Assembly (NCBI RefSeq): GCF_018130385.1 | Contig: NZ_JAFCLU010000024.1 | Span: forward strand, 1-64,000 | Origin: Bradyrhizobium sp. AUGA SZCCT0283 | Lineage (GTDB): Bacteria > Pseudomonadota > Alphaproteobacteria > Rhizobiales > Xanthobacteraceae | Direction: 5' to 3' | DNA: 64,000 bases | Shown here: piece after piece, positions 1 through 9,192 of the stretch | How the letters are laid out: each line of letters begins with the position of its first letter | Numbering within the stretch: the first letter of the stretch is position 1 | Notes under the pieces: generated by a model | Told to the model about the DNA's origin: nothing | The model's database searches: none | What the model saw: the letters and a program-made list of their open reading frames with translations, nothing else | Made by a program: the position numbers and the translations under genes

Positions 1-30
1 CCAGCCAGCATGGTGAATCAGAAGCCCGCT

Positions 31-49
31 GATTTGGGAATCCCAAATC
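31..49. promoter_or_regulatory. 9-bp palindrome beside GANTC sites
   Basis: GATTTGGGA, one A, then TCCCAAATC form a perfect inverted repeat upstream of the lipase-like gene. GANTC sequences, the target of the alphaproteobacterial methylase CcrM, lie at 15-19, 39-43 and 50-54. An operator is possible but no regulator is identified. Confidence 0.3.
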
Positions 50-235
50 GATTCAACCTAACCCCATCCCGCTTTAGTAGTTCGGTTTCGCTCGGTTCGG
101 GTGGCTGTCGCCGCAGCGGCGCCGCAAATTCTGCCAATTCCCCGACGATAGATCATCCACAGAGCGCCGGGTGGCGTCGCCTGCCGGCTTTCACGGTCCG
201 GCGTGCCTTTACGCCTACAATCGCGGGCGAAGCGT

Positions 236-1174
236 ATGAGAAGTCCGACGCAGGTTGCGGCCGTGATGATCTGGGCGGCTCTCTCCGCCTGCATCTTCTC
301 GTCCGGTTGCAATCTGGCGCTCGCCGGTCCGGTCGCGCGCTCGGCCAATGCTGCCGCGACAACCGCCCCCGTCGCACCGCCAGCCGCGGCCCAGCTACAG
401 GCGCGCGTCTACCTGTTCCGCGGCGCGCTCGGTCCAATCTTTTCGCGCGGGATGGACCGCTTGACCAAGCGTCTCGAAGAAGCCGGCATCCGAGCTGACG
501 TCTACGAATTCACCATTTGCCGGCTGATCGCCGATCAGGCCATCCGTGATTTCCGTGACAATCCCGCTCCGATCGCCCTGATCGGTCATTCGATGGGCGG
601 ACTTTGCGCCCTGACGTTCGCCGGGATACTGAAGTCCGAAAACATCCCGGTAAGCTTGGTGGTCACCATCGATCCGGCTCACGCAAGTCCGAAGGTGCCG
701 CTGAACGTCGAGCGTTACATCAACATTTTCCTGTCCGACAGCGTATTGGGCGGCGGCGATGTGGTGGCAGAGCAGGGTTACCAGGGACACTACGCGAGCT
801 TCGATTTAAAGGAGCACGAGGAAGTCACCCACATCAATATCGACAAGATGGATTCCGTCCACGAGCAATTGGTGACGGCCATTGCGCAACTTGCGACGAC
901 GCCCTTGCCGGCCAAGGGTGACGCGGTGCCGCTGCGCTACGTCGTTCCTTCCGACGCCCCGCTTGAGCTGTGGGACAGCGGCACGCAGCAACTCGCCCGT
1001 TCGGGCGACACCTTGCAGAGGCTTGCGGAACTCAACCGTGTGCCGCTGTGGTCACTTACCCAGGCCAATCAGTATTCGGACGGTGCTCCGCTGTCAGCTG
1101 GCCAGCGCGTCCTTGTTCCGCGCCATCTCGCTCCGCCTGTCGCGACATCAGCGGCGTCGCAACCGAAACGGTAG
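236..1174 (+). CDS. exported alpha/beta hydrolase (lipase-like) with C-terminal LysM
   Basis: The N-terminus has a hydrophobic export segment (AAVMIWAALSACIFSSGC) that might include a weak lipobox. The centre carries GHSMGG at about residue 116, the nucleophile elbow of lipases and thioesterases, and is alpha/beta-hydrolase-like. The last 60-70 residues (SGDTLQRLAELNRV, ANQYSDGAPLSAGQRVLVP) match a LysM domain that binds peptidoglycan or chitin-like glycans. The ATG at 236 follows purine-rich GGGCGAAGC; an upstream GTG at 203 would add 11 residues. A periplasmic or wall-associated esterase is likely; the substrate is unknown. It converges with the methyltransferase gene 22 bp away. Confidence 0.75.
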   Translation: MRSPTQVAAVMIWAALSACIFSSGCNLALAGPVARSANAAATTAPVAPPAAAQLQARVYLFRGALGPIFSRGMDRLTKRLEEAGIRADVYEFTICRLIADQAIRDFRDNPAPIALIGHSMGGLCALTFAGILKSENIPVSLVVTIDPAHASPKVPLNVERYINIFLSDSVLGGGDVVAEQGYQGHYASFDLKEHEEVTHINIDKMDSVHEQLVTAIAQLATTPLPAKGDAVPLRYVVPSDAPLELWDSGTQQLARSGDTLQRLAELNRVPLWSLTQANQYSDGAPLSAGQRVLVPRHLAPPVATSAASQPKR

Positions 1175-1195
1175 CTTGCCGGGTATGCTGCGGCG

Positions 1196-1822
1196 TTAGG
1201 TGGGCGGCAGGAACGGAATCAGCATCGGAACGCGACGGCAATACGATCCATAGGCATCCTCACCAAGCTCAGCCGTGAGGAAGCCCTCCTCTATGCGGGC
1301 CTTCAACCCCATCCCGAGCGAAATCAGCACTGCGCCCAGCATCGCGGTCACGGTTCCGACCGCGATACCCGTGACCAGCATCCCCGCGATAAGGCCCGTA
1401 TAGATCGGGTGGCGCACAAGACCATAGGGGCCGGTGTCGATGACCTGATGGCCTTCCTTGTGCGTGATCGCGTTCGACCAGAAACGTCCGAGATGAATTC
1501 TCCCCCACCAAGTGAACGAGATCCCCGCAAGGACAAGACACGCCAGCACGTAGATGCCAAGGCTGCCAAACTGCCAGAGCGGCTTTTCCCCCAGGACCTT
1601 GCCGGTCAATGGCAAGAAGAGAATGGCGCCCACGAGAATGGGGAAGCGGTACCTGAGCGACTCCCAGGTCATCACCTGTTTCTTGGTTTGGCCGGACCAG
1701 AACGATGCGACGACCCAACTGATGACCCACAAAATCCAGATGATGGCGAGCAACTGGGTGGGCCAGGTCGTGGTCCAGCCACTCAAGGCGAAAGCCAACC
1801 ATTGACCAAGATAGTTCAGCAT
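1196..1822 (-). CDS. isoprenylcysteine carboxylmethyltransferase-like membrane methyltransferase
   Basis: About 208 residues, almost all in hydrophobic segments, with the hallmark GPYGLVRHPIYTG near the C-terminus. This is the SAM-binding signature of the ICMT/PEMT/NnrU superfamily of membrane methyltransferases. Bacterial members methylate lipids or small hydrophobic acceptors, and the substrate cannot be read here. An in-frame start at 1912 would overlap the upstream epimerase; the ATG at 1822 leaves 26 bp, so I chose it. It is probably cotranscribed with the SDR gene upstream. Confidence 0.75.
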   Translation of the reverse strand: MLNYLGQWLAFALSGWTTTWPTQLLAIIWILWVISWVVASFWSGQTKKQVMTWESLRYRFPILVGAILFLPLTGKVLGEKPLWQFGSLGIYVLACLVLAGISFTWWGRIHLGRFWSNAITHKEGHQVIDTGPYGLVRHPIYTGLIAGMLVTGIAVGTVTAMLGAVLISLGMGLKARIEEGFLTAELGEDAYGSYCRRVPMLIPFLPPT

Positions 1823-1848
1823 ATCGTGGACCGCATCAATCGATTGTA

Positions 1849-2898
1849 TCAACCGCCAAACCGGCGCTCGACGTGAAACGGTCGAGGGCGCGTACTCGGC
1901 GTTGAGCCCCATTCAGGTTGATTGTGGCCGGCATCAAGCAGATGCGCAATGGTTTCACGCAACACAGGTTCGACGGGGCCTGGCGCATAGCCCAATTCGC
2001 GCTGCGCCTTTTCGATCGACAAGGCGCCCGCGCGCAATGCGATACGGACGCCTTCGGCCGTACCGGACGGAGGCCGGCGCGTCACGTGATCGGCGATGAA
2101 CTCCAGCGCAGCAGTGACCATTTCGGCGACCTTGGCGTTCACTTGAATGCGCCGGACGCGACGGCCGCTGATGTCACCCATGAGTTCGAGAACCTGACTT
2201 AGCGGCATGCTTTCGCCGCCGAGAACGTAGCGATGTCCAGCCTGTCCGCGCTCCATGGCAAGGATGAGCCCTTCGGCGGCGTCGCGCACATCGACGAGGT
2301 TCACGACAAAATCAAGATGCAAGTGAAGGCGTCTGCCGAGAAAATACCGGAGCATCGCCGTCGGCGGCGTCACGTTCTGGTCGTAAGGTCCGACGGGCAT
2401 GGTGGGACAGCCGATAATCACCGGATATCCGGATGCGGCCGCCTGCATCGCGAACCGATCGGCAAGCATTTTCGAGCGCGTATATGGGCCCGGCATGTCG
2501 TCCGGCAGCAACGCATCACCGGCGACAGGAACCATCGATGGTGAGGCACGGAACAAAATGGATTCCGTCGAGCAGTGCAGGAAGCGCTTGATGCCGCGCT
2601 GACGCGCCGTCTCGATCACGATCTCGGTGCCACCGAAATTGACCGCGTGAAAATCGGATTTCCGCGGCAACCACATGCCCGGCAGGCCTGCCAAGTGATA
2701 GACTTGGTCGACCCCGTCCATCGCTCGGCCCACCAGGTCCCGATCCAGCACTGATCCGCTGACATACTGAACGTGCGGCAAAATGCGAGGCGGGGGCTGA
2801 AGGTCAAGCACCCTCACCTGCCGGCCTTGCGCGATCAGCGCCGCGACAAGGTGCTTTCCGATGAACCCACTGCCGCCTGTGACCAGTACGCGTGTCAT
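1849..2898 (-). CDS. NAD(P)-dependent epimerase/dehydratase (extended SDR)
   Basis: It opens with VLVTGGSGFIGKHL, the Rossmann TGxxGxxG motif of extended short-chain dehydrogenases. The active-site YTRSK (YxxxK) follows, with the upstream CSTES serine region. The 349-residue length fits sugar epimerases and hydroxysteroid-dehydrogenase-like proteins. It is reminiscent of the hopanoid-associated epimerase HpnA, but no hpn gene is nearby, so I give no symbol. The ATG at 2898 starts directly on the Rossmann strand; one at 2916 would add six residues. It is first in a unit with the downstream methyltransferase. Confidence 0.75.
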   Translation of the reverse strand: MTRVLVTGGSGFIGKHLVAALIAQGRQVRVLDLQPPPRILPHVQYVSGSVLDRDLVGRAMDGVDQVYHLAGLPGMWLPRKSDFHAVNFGGTEIVIETARQRGIKRFLHCSTESILFRASPSMVPVAGDALLPDDMPGPYTRSKMLADRFAMQAAASGYPVIIGCPTMPVGPYDQNVTPPTAMLRYFLGRRLHLHLDFVVNLVDVRDAAEGLILAMERGQAGHRYVLGGESMPLSQVLELMGDISGRRVRRIQVNAKVAEMVTAALEFIADHVTRRPPSGTAEGVRIALRAGALSIEKAQRELGYAPGPVEPVLRETIAHLLDAGHNQPEWGSTPSTRPRPFHVERRFGG

Positions 2899-2932
2899 GC
2901 TACGGGTGCACTTCAAGCTGAACTATTCGAGA

Positions 2933-3445
2933 TCAAGATGCAGCGACTTGCGGATGCCCTTGGATGATGGTGGCAAGATCGCGCCGAAAGCCAAGCGCGA
3001 TAAACAGCTTCGCCATAACAAACATCGGTCCGAGCAACAGGTGGGTCGGATTGTCGACCAGCGCCGGTTGCCGCCCCTCGAACACGCGGTGCCCAATAAT
3101 CTGTGATGCGACACCAACGACAATCAGGATTGCCGTAAGTGACCACATAGTGACGGTCGTCACATGACCAACGATCATGGCAGCGATCGAGAGCAACACG
3201 ATTGCGGCCGCAAGGATTCCGGCTCCGAGCGCGAAGTCGAGCAGAAACCAGTAGATCAGCACCGGCACGACTGCGATGGTCGCCACGCTGGTTTGGAACC
3301 CGAATATGGTGATGGACCACAGGCTGAGCGGAAGAACAGCGGCCAGGAACAAGAAAACGATGCCGAAGACATGCATTGCGCAATTCCATGGGTCACGATG
3401 GTATTCAACATAATCCGCAAGCTGCCGCCGAAAATATGAACTCAT
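2933..3445 (-). CDS. Mpo1-like (DUF962) membrane protein
   Basis: About 170 residues. Near the N-terminus is HRDPWNCAMHVFGI, and after four hydrophobic segments comes IGHRVFEGRQPALVDNPTHL. These paired His/Asn motifs are those of the DUF962/YGL010w family, whose yeast member Mpo1 is a Fe(II) dioxygenase acting on 2-hydroxy fatty acids. All the conserved histidines look present. The ATG at 3445 has GAGGGGG about 11 nt upstream; the frame runs on to 3529 without other support. A role in fatty-acid alpha-oxidation is inferred from the family only. Confidence 0.75.
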   Translation of the reverse strand: MSSYFRRQLADYVEYHRDPWNCAMHVFGIVFLFLAAVLPLSLWSITIFGFQTSVATIAVVPVLIYWFLLDFALGAGILAAAIVLLSIAAMIVGHVTTVTMWSLTAILIVVGVASQIIGHRVFEGRQPALVDNPTHLLLGPMFVMAKLFIALGFRRDLATIIQGHPQVAAS

Positions 3446-4003
3446 TCGGTACTTATCCCCCTCGCTGTCGGCAGACGCCGCTAGACGGGTCAACCTAAAC
3501 CCGGCACCAGCTTCGAAGCCCAACTCCAATCAGAGACATAACGGTAGTTAAACTTGGGAATCACCATCAAGTCAAAGCGCGGACGCGGCACGTTAGCCCA
3601 TCGAGCGCGCGAAGGCACTGCCAACTTGACAAATCATGCAGCAATTCAAGCGATTAACATGGTACGCGGGTCTCGGGAACCGCCACACGTTGCGACAATT
3701 TTTCCCGCAGGTGTTGCCGTTCAAGCAGTCATGATCGTTTCGTGAGTACACACTTTACCCCGCTACGTGAGGCACCAGCGCAATCGCACCGACGAGAATG
3801 AGGCTGACGGCTCAAACTCCGCGATCAGGGAGAAGAGCGGGATGGAGCCATAAGACTCCGGCCCCACAGGCATGAACGTATTTGATCAGAAATTTTCCGG
3901 CCGTCAGCTAGGCAAAGAGCCAACTGGGTACAGGTTTCGTTTGCCAGTCGCTCCTTAGTTCGACGCTGTGCGCGCCTAAGCGGTCCACGGGAGGTATTGT
4001 GAG
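3446..4003. other. intergenic, no gene recognised
   Basis: This 558-bp stretch separates two minus-strand units. Short frames occur but none has a ribosome-binding site, protein-like composition or motif. I see no strong hairpin. It should hold the promoter of the Mpo1-like gene at its left end. Confidence 0.5.
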
Positions 4004-5152
4004 TTAGGTCCCTGCCCGAGGGCCGATAACGACAAGCTGCCGTTCGGAATCAAGAATGACCCTTGTTCCGTACTGCTGACATCTGCCATCCAGTGTCTGC
4101 TGGATCCATTCGATGTCCCGCGACGTTGGAATGGAGAGACGAAAGTTCTTGATCTGCAGGGGAATCAATTTGAGCGCATGGAGGCTTCCGCTGGTCGAAT
4201 CCAGGTCAGCGAAATACATCAAGGCAAGGTCGTCGCGGTAGCGCTCGTAGCCACCGATGCCTTCATAGTCGTTCAGGAAATCACCGCAGCCATATAGAAT
4301 GAGGCGGTCTCGATAAATTTCGATCGCTCGCGGATGATGCGAAGAATGCCCGTGAACGATCGACACGCCTGCCTTGTCGATGAGGGCCCGGGCCATAATT
4401 TTCTGCTCCTGGGGAATGTGATATCCCCAATTGGATCCCCAATGGATTGAAACGACGACGAGATCGCCCGGCCTGCTGAGCGCCATGACCTGGTCGGCGA
4501 CCTCCGACGCACTCGCCTCGGAGAGGTCAGGAAGCAAGTTGACGCCTGGAGCGTCTGACGTCGCAGCCCATTCGAGCGGGATGCCGCTCGATGTCGATCC
4601 AAACGAAAAGATCAAGAGCCGCGCTTTGCCAAGGTTCAGCACCGCAGGTGCGCGCGCTTCATGATCGTTGCGTCCTGCGCCCGTCGCCTTGACGTTGAGT
4701 TTCTGCAGAGTGGTCAGCGTCTCCAGCAAGCCGGCGCTGCCCCAATCGAGCACGTGGTTGTTGGCCAATACACAGCAGCTGATCTCGGCCGCCGCGAGAC
4801 ATTCTGCATTCTCGGGGCTCATCCGGTAGTTGATGCCCTTGTTCATGCGGTTGTTGCTGCGGGTCACAGCCGTTTCGAGATTGATGATCCGCGCGTCCGG
4901 CTGCATGCGCTCCAACTGGCCCAGTGCGGCGCCCCAAACGTAGGACGACCCGTTGCGCCGCGGAATGCGCCCGTTCGCCTGCTCGGCGAGCAGCACGTAC
5001 CCCTCCGCCGATCGCAGGTAGCGTTCGTAAATCTCGGGGCTGCAGGGGTGCGCCAACACCTGGTCGATGCCGCGGCCGCACATGACATCTCCGCATAGAA
5101 AGAGCCGCACCAATTTCCGATGCCCAGCCGGCGAGTGTCTTTCCTCGAGCAT
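4004..5152 (-). CDS. CapA/PgsA-family metallophosphatase-like protein
   Basis: The motifs run in the CapA order: LCGDVMCGRG near the N-terminus, INLETAVT, VLANNHVLDWG, SIHWGSNWG and VHGHSSHHPRA, ending with LYGCGDFLNDYEG. These metal-binding Asp, Asn and His residues define the calcineurin-like CapA superfamily. Some members act in poly-gamma-glutamate capsule synthesis and many have unknown roles. No CapB/CapC synthetase is nearby, so a capsule role is unsupported. There is no clear signal peptide. It lies 10 bp after the RNase Z-like gene, so the two form an operon. Confidence 0.8.
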   Translation of the reverse strand: MLEERHSPAGHRKLVRLFLCGDVMCGRGIDQVLAHPCSPEIYERYLRSAEGYVLLAEQANGRIPRRNGSSYVWGAALGQLERMQPDARIINLETAVTRSNNRMNKGINYRMSPENAECLAAAEISCCVLANNHVLDWGSAGLLETLTTLQKLNVKATGAGRNDHEARAPAVLNLGKARLLIFSFGSTSSGIPLEWAATSDAPGVNLLPDLSEASASEVADQVMALSRPGDLVVVSIHWGSNWGYHIPQEQKIMARALIDKAGVSIVHGHSSHHPRAIEIYRDRLILYGCGDFLNDYEGIGGYERYRDDLALMYFADLDSTSGSLHALKLIPLQIKNFRLSIPTSRDIEWIQQTLDGRCQQYGTRVILDSERQLVVIGPRAGT

Positions 5153-5162
5153 GAAATACCGC

Positions 5163-6185
5163 TCAGGTTTTTGCGTCAGATGCAGGATCCATGAACGCCG
5201 TCATTACCTCGGCTAGCATCCGCTCCTGCTCTCCCGCATAGCGCGGAGAGAAGTGAAACGGCTCGACACGGCGCACATTGGCTTCCCGCGCAATTTCTCC
5301 GGCAGCCGTCGTTGTAAGATGGGCCCGGTCCCTCGCCAATGCGGCATCCGTCCCCACGAATGCCGCTTCAATGAAGAGGATGTCCGCATTCCGAACGAGC
5401 GCTACGATGGCGGCGCGGTTGGCCGGCGTGTCGGCAACATCGGTAACATAGGCAATTTTCTGGCCCGCAGTGACCGTAAGGAGGTCACGCAGGCTGCCAA
5501 GCCGCTCGAGGCGACCGTCCGAAGCTACCGTCCCATCGATCCGTATCAAATGATCGTCCGAACGGCTTTCCACAACCGCCTGCTTGAGCCACTGCAACCA
5601 CGGACCGACCGGAAGCCCGCGCTCGGCTAGTCGATTCTTCCAGATGTTGACATGGGCCGCTTCCTGCAGGGCAAAACCGAGGCAGGGCGTGCCATGATCG
5701 AGGATGGCGGCTGAGACGCGGCAGGTCCGCTCGTCACATAGGACGCCGTCAAGAATTGCCTTCGATACCGGCGGTTCAGCGGCAAAAGCCCTCTTCAACC
5801 GGAATTGCCTGGTCGAGATGGAGTTCGGCGTCTCAAGTTCGCTGACAACAAAGACAAGATCGGCGCCGTAGCTCTCGACAAGATTCCAACGATAGGCCTG
5901 AAGCTTGTGAAAGACGCGCTCGGTAAAGCCGGCCGGGCCGTAAAGATGTACAGTTTTCTCCTGTCCTACGAGCAAACGGAGCATATGATCGAAGCCAACG
6001 AAATGATCGATATGCGCATGCGAGACGAAGATCTGATCGACGCGTCGTATCTTCCGCGGTGACAGTGAAGCGATTTCCCCGAGATCGAACAGCACACTGT
6101 GCGTTTTAAACAGTGTCTCCACATAGACCGTCGGGTCGCCGTAGCGACCGTTGACAAGACTCGGATGGAAGATCGGTCGCATCAC
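5163..6185 (-). CDS. RNase Z-like metallo-beta-lactamase-fold phosphodiesterase
   Basis: The HAHIDH signature lies near residue 56, with further zinc ligands in LDHGTPC, AYVTDVADT and the C-terminal FHFSPRY. This order is that of the RNase Z/ElaC branch of the metallo-beta-lactamase fold. The protein has 340 residues, with an insertion between the HxHxDH motif and the later ligands that could be an exosite arm. tRNA 3' processing is one option, but pairing with a CapA-like gene 10 bp downstream hints at another phosphodiester substrate. I leave elaC/rnz unassigned. Confidence 0.75.
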   Translation of the reverse strand: MMRPIFHPSLVNGRYGDPTVYVETLFKTHSVLFDLGEIASLSPRKIRRVDQIFVSHAHIDHFVGFDHMLRLLVGQEKTVHLYGPAGFTERVFHKLQAYRWNLVESYGADLVFVVSELETPNSISTRQFRLKRAFAAEPPVSKAILDGVLCDERTCRVSAAILDHGTPCLGFALQEAAHVNIWKNRLAERGLPVGPWLQWLKQAVVESRSDDHLIRIDGTVASDGRLERLGSLRDLLTVTAGQKIAYVTDVADTPANRAAIVALVRNADILFIEAAFVGTDAALARDRAHLTTTAAGEIAREANVRRVEPFHFSPRYAGEQERMLAEVMTAFMDPASDAKT

Positions 6186-6663
6186 AAACTATTCTGCAGC
6201 AGGTTTTTCGTGCAGCTTGTGCATCACTGTACCTTCACTGCCCAAGGAACCCTCCTTGTATGCCAGGTTGATTTTGGTCAATGCTCCGTGAACTTCCAGA
6301 TTTAAGCAGACTTTCGGACTCCGCATCGGTCAAGATCGAACTACGGCGCTGCAATCTGACCACGCTCGTTCGGCTACACGACGAGGTACGGCAATCGATG
6401 CTCGCTCGCTGGACGAGGCGGATCTCGAAGGGCAGATCGCCACCTAGGCGGCTCAGCAATTGCAGGTCAAAGGCGGCATCCTGATCGGGATCTGAGACGA
6501 GCAGGAACTCGCCGCGATCCGCCCGCGAATCGCGTCGCAATCGGCGTCATGAACATTCATGCAATGATGGTGAACGCGCATTCAAGAAAGTTTCCCGGTG
6601 TTCCCTGCAACAGACCGCGGCGACATTCGTTTTCCCTCAGGCAACAACGAGTGGAGAGGAACA
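6186..6663. other. intergenic, possible decayed coding remnant
   Basis: A minus-strand frame (6235-6540) contains protein-like residues near its middle (RLGGDLPFEIRLVQRASID) but has no ribosome-binding site or known motif. It may be a gene remnant. The right end carries the leader of the next gene, with GGAGAGGA just before its ATG. Confidence 0.3.
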
Positions 6664-6924
6664 ATGAGAAAGCTCTCTTACGTGCTGGCCGCTTTGGCGA
6701 TCGTCGCCATCGGTGCGCCCACGGCAGCAAGCGCAGGCGGTTTTGGTGTCTATGTAGGCGGCGATCGTGACTATTATGGCGACCGCTACTACGGCGACCG
6801 CTACTACGGTGGTCCCCGCTTCGGGTTCTATCAACACGATCGCGGCCTGCATCGCGGATGGTACCACCGCAACTACTATGGCGACCGAGGGGTCGTCATC
6901 CGGCGTCACTACTGGGACGACTAG
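6664..6924 (+). CDS. small exported Tyr/Gly/Arg-rich protein
   Basis: This 86-residue precursor begins MRKLSYVLAALAIVAIGAPT and has a signal-peptidase site after AASA. The mature part is rich in Tyr, Asp, Arg and Gly, with a tandem repeat of about five residues (GDRYY, GDRYY) encoded by near-identical 15-bp DNA units. GGAGAGGA precedes the ATG at 6664. Similar low-complexity exported proteins are frequent in this bacterial group and have no known function. A strong terminator follows 20 bp after the stop. Confidence 0.7.
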   Translation: MRKLSYVLAALAIVAIGAPTAASAGGFGVYVGGDRDYYGDRYYGDRYYGGPRFGFYQHDRGLHRGWYHRNYYGDRGVVIRRHYWDD

Positions 6925-6943
6925 TGAGGACGCTGGCGTAGTG

Positions 6944-6972
6944 AAAATGGCCCCTTCAAGGGGCCATTTTTT
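6944..6972 (+). terminator. intrinsic terminator
   Basis: AAAATGGCCCC, a five-base loop, then GGGGCCATTTTTT. The 11-bp stem and T-run end the upstream exported-protein gene; the symmetric A-run may also serve the converging Bug-family gene. Confidence 0.9.
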
Positions 6973-7000
6973 CGTCGGGTGCGGACGGAGTGCCCACCTC

Positions 7001-7975
7001 TTAGTTCGTGATCTTGTACCCCGTCGCCTTGACGATCGGCCGCCAGAACGCGGTGTTGGCGGCGAGTTCCTGCGTGAGACCTTCCGGGGTCGAGCCGACC
7101 GGGATCAGGCCGATCGCGAGCAGCTTCTCCTTGACCTCGGGCTTGGCAAGCGCGGTGGCGGCGGCCTCGCTCAGCTTTTTCGCGAAATCGGATGAAGCGC
7201 CTGCCGGCAGCCACATCCCGTACCAGGCATCCGCCACCAGATCGACGCCGCTCTCCTTCAGCGTCGGGGCGTCGGGCAGGAACGGCGAACGCGCCGCGCT
7301 GCCGACCGCGAGAATCCGGATATTGCCCGCGCGATGCTGCGGAATGGCATCGGTCAGCGTGGAAATCGCGAACGGCATATGGCCGCCGACAAGATCGTTG
7401 ATGATCGGCGCGCTGCCGCGATAGGCGACGCGCGTCAGCTTGATGCCCAGCGCCTCCTCAAGCCGCGATCCGCTAAAATGCGGAATGGTGCCGTTGCTGG
7501 GTACGCCGAACGTGGCCTGGTCCGGATTGGCTTTCAGCCAGGCGACGAATTGCTTGAAGTCCTTGACCTCGGCCGGGACGGCCGTGCCGACGAAGACACA
7601 GAACTCGAACCGCACGAGCTGGCTGACCGGAACGAAATCCTTCGCCGCGTCAAAACTCGGTGTCGTCTCGACCATCGGCAGCAGATACATCGTCGGCCCC
7701 GTGGTGACGAGGATGGTGGTGCCGTCGGCATTGGCCCCCTTCACCGCCTTGATGCCGATCAGGCCGTCACCGCCGGTGCGGTTTTCGACGATGATGTTGC
7801 GATCGAGCAATGGGGCGAGGTGCTGCGCCAGCAACCGGCACAGCGCGTCGCCGCCACCGCCGGCCGCAAAGGGAAAGATGATTTTGGTCAGCGGGCCCGA
7901 TTGCGCCAGCGCTGGGCCTGTCCATGCGGCCAATGAACATGCGGCGCTTCCGGCCAGAAAATCTCGGCGTTTCAT
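7001..7975 (-). CDS. Bug/TctC-type tricarboxylate-transporter substrate-binding protein
   Basis: 324 residues with the Tat-like start MKRRDFLAGSAACSL and cleavage near ALAQS. The mature protein has the Bug-family pattern: KIIFPFAAGGGGDALCRLLA, VENRTGGDGLIG, a central GVPSNGTIPHF and PDAPTLKESG. These periplasmic proteins deliver carboxylates or other small molecules to TctAB permeases, but most are orphans and no tctAB lies here. The start follows AGGA-containing sequence. The ligand cannot be predicted. Confidence 0.9.
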   Translation of the reverse strand: MKRRDFLAGSAACSLAAWTGPALAQSGPLTKIIFPFAAGGGGDALCRLLAQHLAPLLDRNIIVENRTGGDGLIGIKAVKGANADGTTILVTTGPTMYLLPMVETTPSFDAAKDFVPVSQLVRFEFCVFVGTAVPAEVKDFKQFVAWLKANPDQATFGVPSNGTIPHFSGSRLEEALGIKLTRVAYRGSAPIINDLVGGHMPFAISTLTDAIPQHRAGNIRILAVGSAARSPFLPDAPTLKESGVDLVADAWYGMWLPAGASSDFAKKLSEAAATALAKPEVKEKLLAIGLIPVGSTPEGLTQELAANTAFWRPIVKATGYKITN

Positions 7976-8036
7976 CCTGTTCCTCCGAACACTTTTTTCG
8001 TTGTTGATCGGCCCGCAGCGCTGAGACGCCCCCGCG

Positions 8037-8747
8037 TCAGGCCAGCATTGTTTCGACTACGGTCATAATTCCGATTGCGACGGTGGCAAGACCCACCGCC
8101 CCCTGCAGCCCGCGATTGGCCCAGGTGAGCGAGCGGGCCGATACCGCAAGCGGCACCGCGATCAGGGTCGACAGCGCGCCCATGCCGATCATCGAGCCGA
8201 CGCCGAACAGTGCGACGTAAACGAGGCCGACCGCGGGACTGGACGCCTGCGAAACCGTCAGCACCAGCAGCGCGGCTGAACCCGCCATGCCGTGCATCAG
8301 CCCGACCAGCAGGGTACGCCAGCGGAAGCCATGTTGGTGGGCATGGGCCGCACGGGCATGCGGGCTGGTTTCGCCGGCATGGCTGTGGGCATGGAAATGC
8401 ACCGTGCCGTCGCCATGGCCGTGCTGGTGGAAATGCACGCGGTCGCGCCACAGCCGCCACAGCACATGGGCGCCGAGACCGACCAGCATGAGGCCGACGG
8501 CGGTCTCGATCGGGCGGGCAAAACCTTCCGGAATCGCGCGGCCGAGCAGGATGGCGGCGCCGGCAAAGACGAATAGCGTCAGCGTATGGCCGAGCCCCCA
8601 GGTCAGCCCGTGCTTGACGATATCGGCCACATGGCTGCGGCGCGCGGCGATGCTGGAGACGGCGGCGATATGATCGGCCTCGAGCGCATGCTGCATGCCC
8701 AGCAAAAACCCCAGCCCAAGAATTCCGAACATGCGCCCCCTGCTCAT
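8037..8747 (-). CDS. nickel/cobalt transporter-like permease (UreH/RcnA/NiCoT group)
   Basis: Six or so membrane segments; the first carries HALEADH, matching the HX4DH motif of nickel/cobalt permeases. A second-segment GLTWGLGHTLT and a later GLMHGMAGSAALL fit the UreH/NicO group. A His-rich loop (HFHQHGHGDGTVHFHAHSHA) sits between helices 3 and 4 and could bind metal. The ATG at 8747 is chosen because the upstream extension runs into an intergenic repeat. No urease or hydrogenase gene is nearby, so direction and metal remain open. Confidence 0.8.
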   Translation of the reverse strand: MSRGRMFGILGLGFLLGMQHALEADHIAAVSSIAARRSHVADIVKHGLTWGLGHTLTLFVFAGAAILLGRAIPEGFARPIETAVGLMLVGLGAHVLWRLWRDRVHFHQHGHGDGTVHFHAHSHAGETSPHARAAHAHQHGFRWRTLLVGLMHGMAGSAALLVLTVSQASSPAVGLVYVALFGVGSMIGMGALSTLIAVPLAVSARSLTWANRGLQGAVGLATVAIGIMTVVETMLA

Positions 8748-9192
8748 TGTATCAGTCGAAGTCCAAGATGAACTTCTGATTTTGGATTTGACGCGCTTTC
8801 TATCGCAGATAAGTCTACGCAATCTGCGCAAACTTGATTGCTGTGCGAACCGGTGCCCACCCCGGATCAAGTCCGGGGCAGGCTTTCGCCTGAAAACGCT
8901 ATGAAATACCAGTTGCAAGCCTTTGTCAGGTCAAGACTTCATCGAACAGGCTTTTCGTCGACGCCCAGGAGCGGCGGTCGACGTCGCGCGCCTGAATCAA
9001 ATTTTCCGATCCTTCAAATGCGAGGGAGCTGGGACTTCACACCCGTTTGCAGGCCGCACAACCGAAATCGCAGAGCCGCGCGCGCCCTCCCGTTGATCGG
9101 CATCACGCCGGTTTGACTCAACCGGAATGCGAACACCGGAACCATCGGCTGAAGAGGCGCTTACCTCGCACCACCAGCAACGGAGTGCCCCC
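8748..9192. other. divergent intergenic region with one palindromic repeat
   Basis: It lies between the nickel/cobalt permease (minus) and an exported-protein gene (plus). Apart from the palindrome at 8860-8878 I see no gene. No NikR-like GTATGA/TCATAC operator is evident. Confidence 0.5.
8856..8900. repeat. short palindromic intergenic repeat
   Basis: CCCCGGA-TCAAG-TCCGGGG is a perfect 7-bp stem, followed by CAGGCTTTCGCCTGAAAACG, itself a stem-loop (CAGGC/GCCTG). I recognise the sequence type from other alphaproteobacterial intergenic repeats. A partial CCCGGATCAAGTC also occurs at 59733. Confidence 0.6.

Noticed and set aside
6235..6540. 101-codon minus-strand frame
   Set aside because: Some residues look protein-like, but no ribosome-binding site or domain supports it; noted only as a possible remnant.
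9138..9165. Second EcfG promoter starting GGAAC at 9138
   Set aside because: No CGTT lies 16 or 17 bp downstream.
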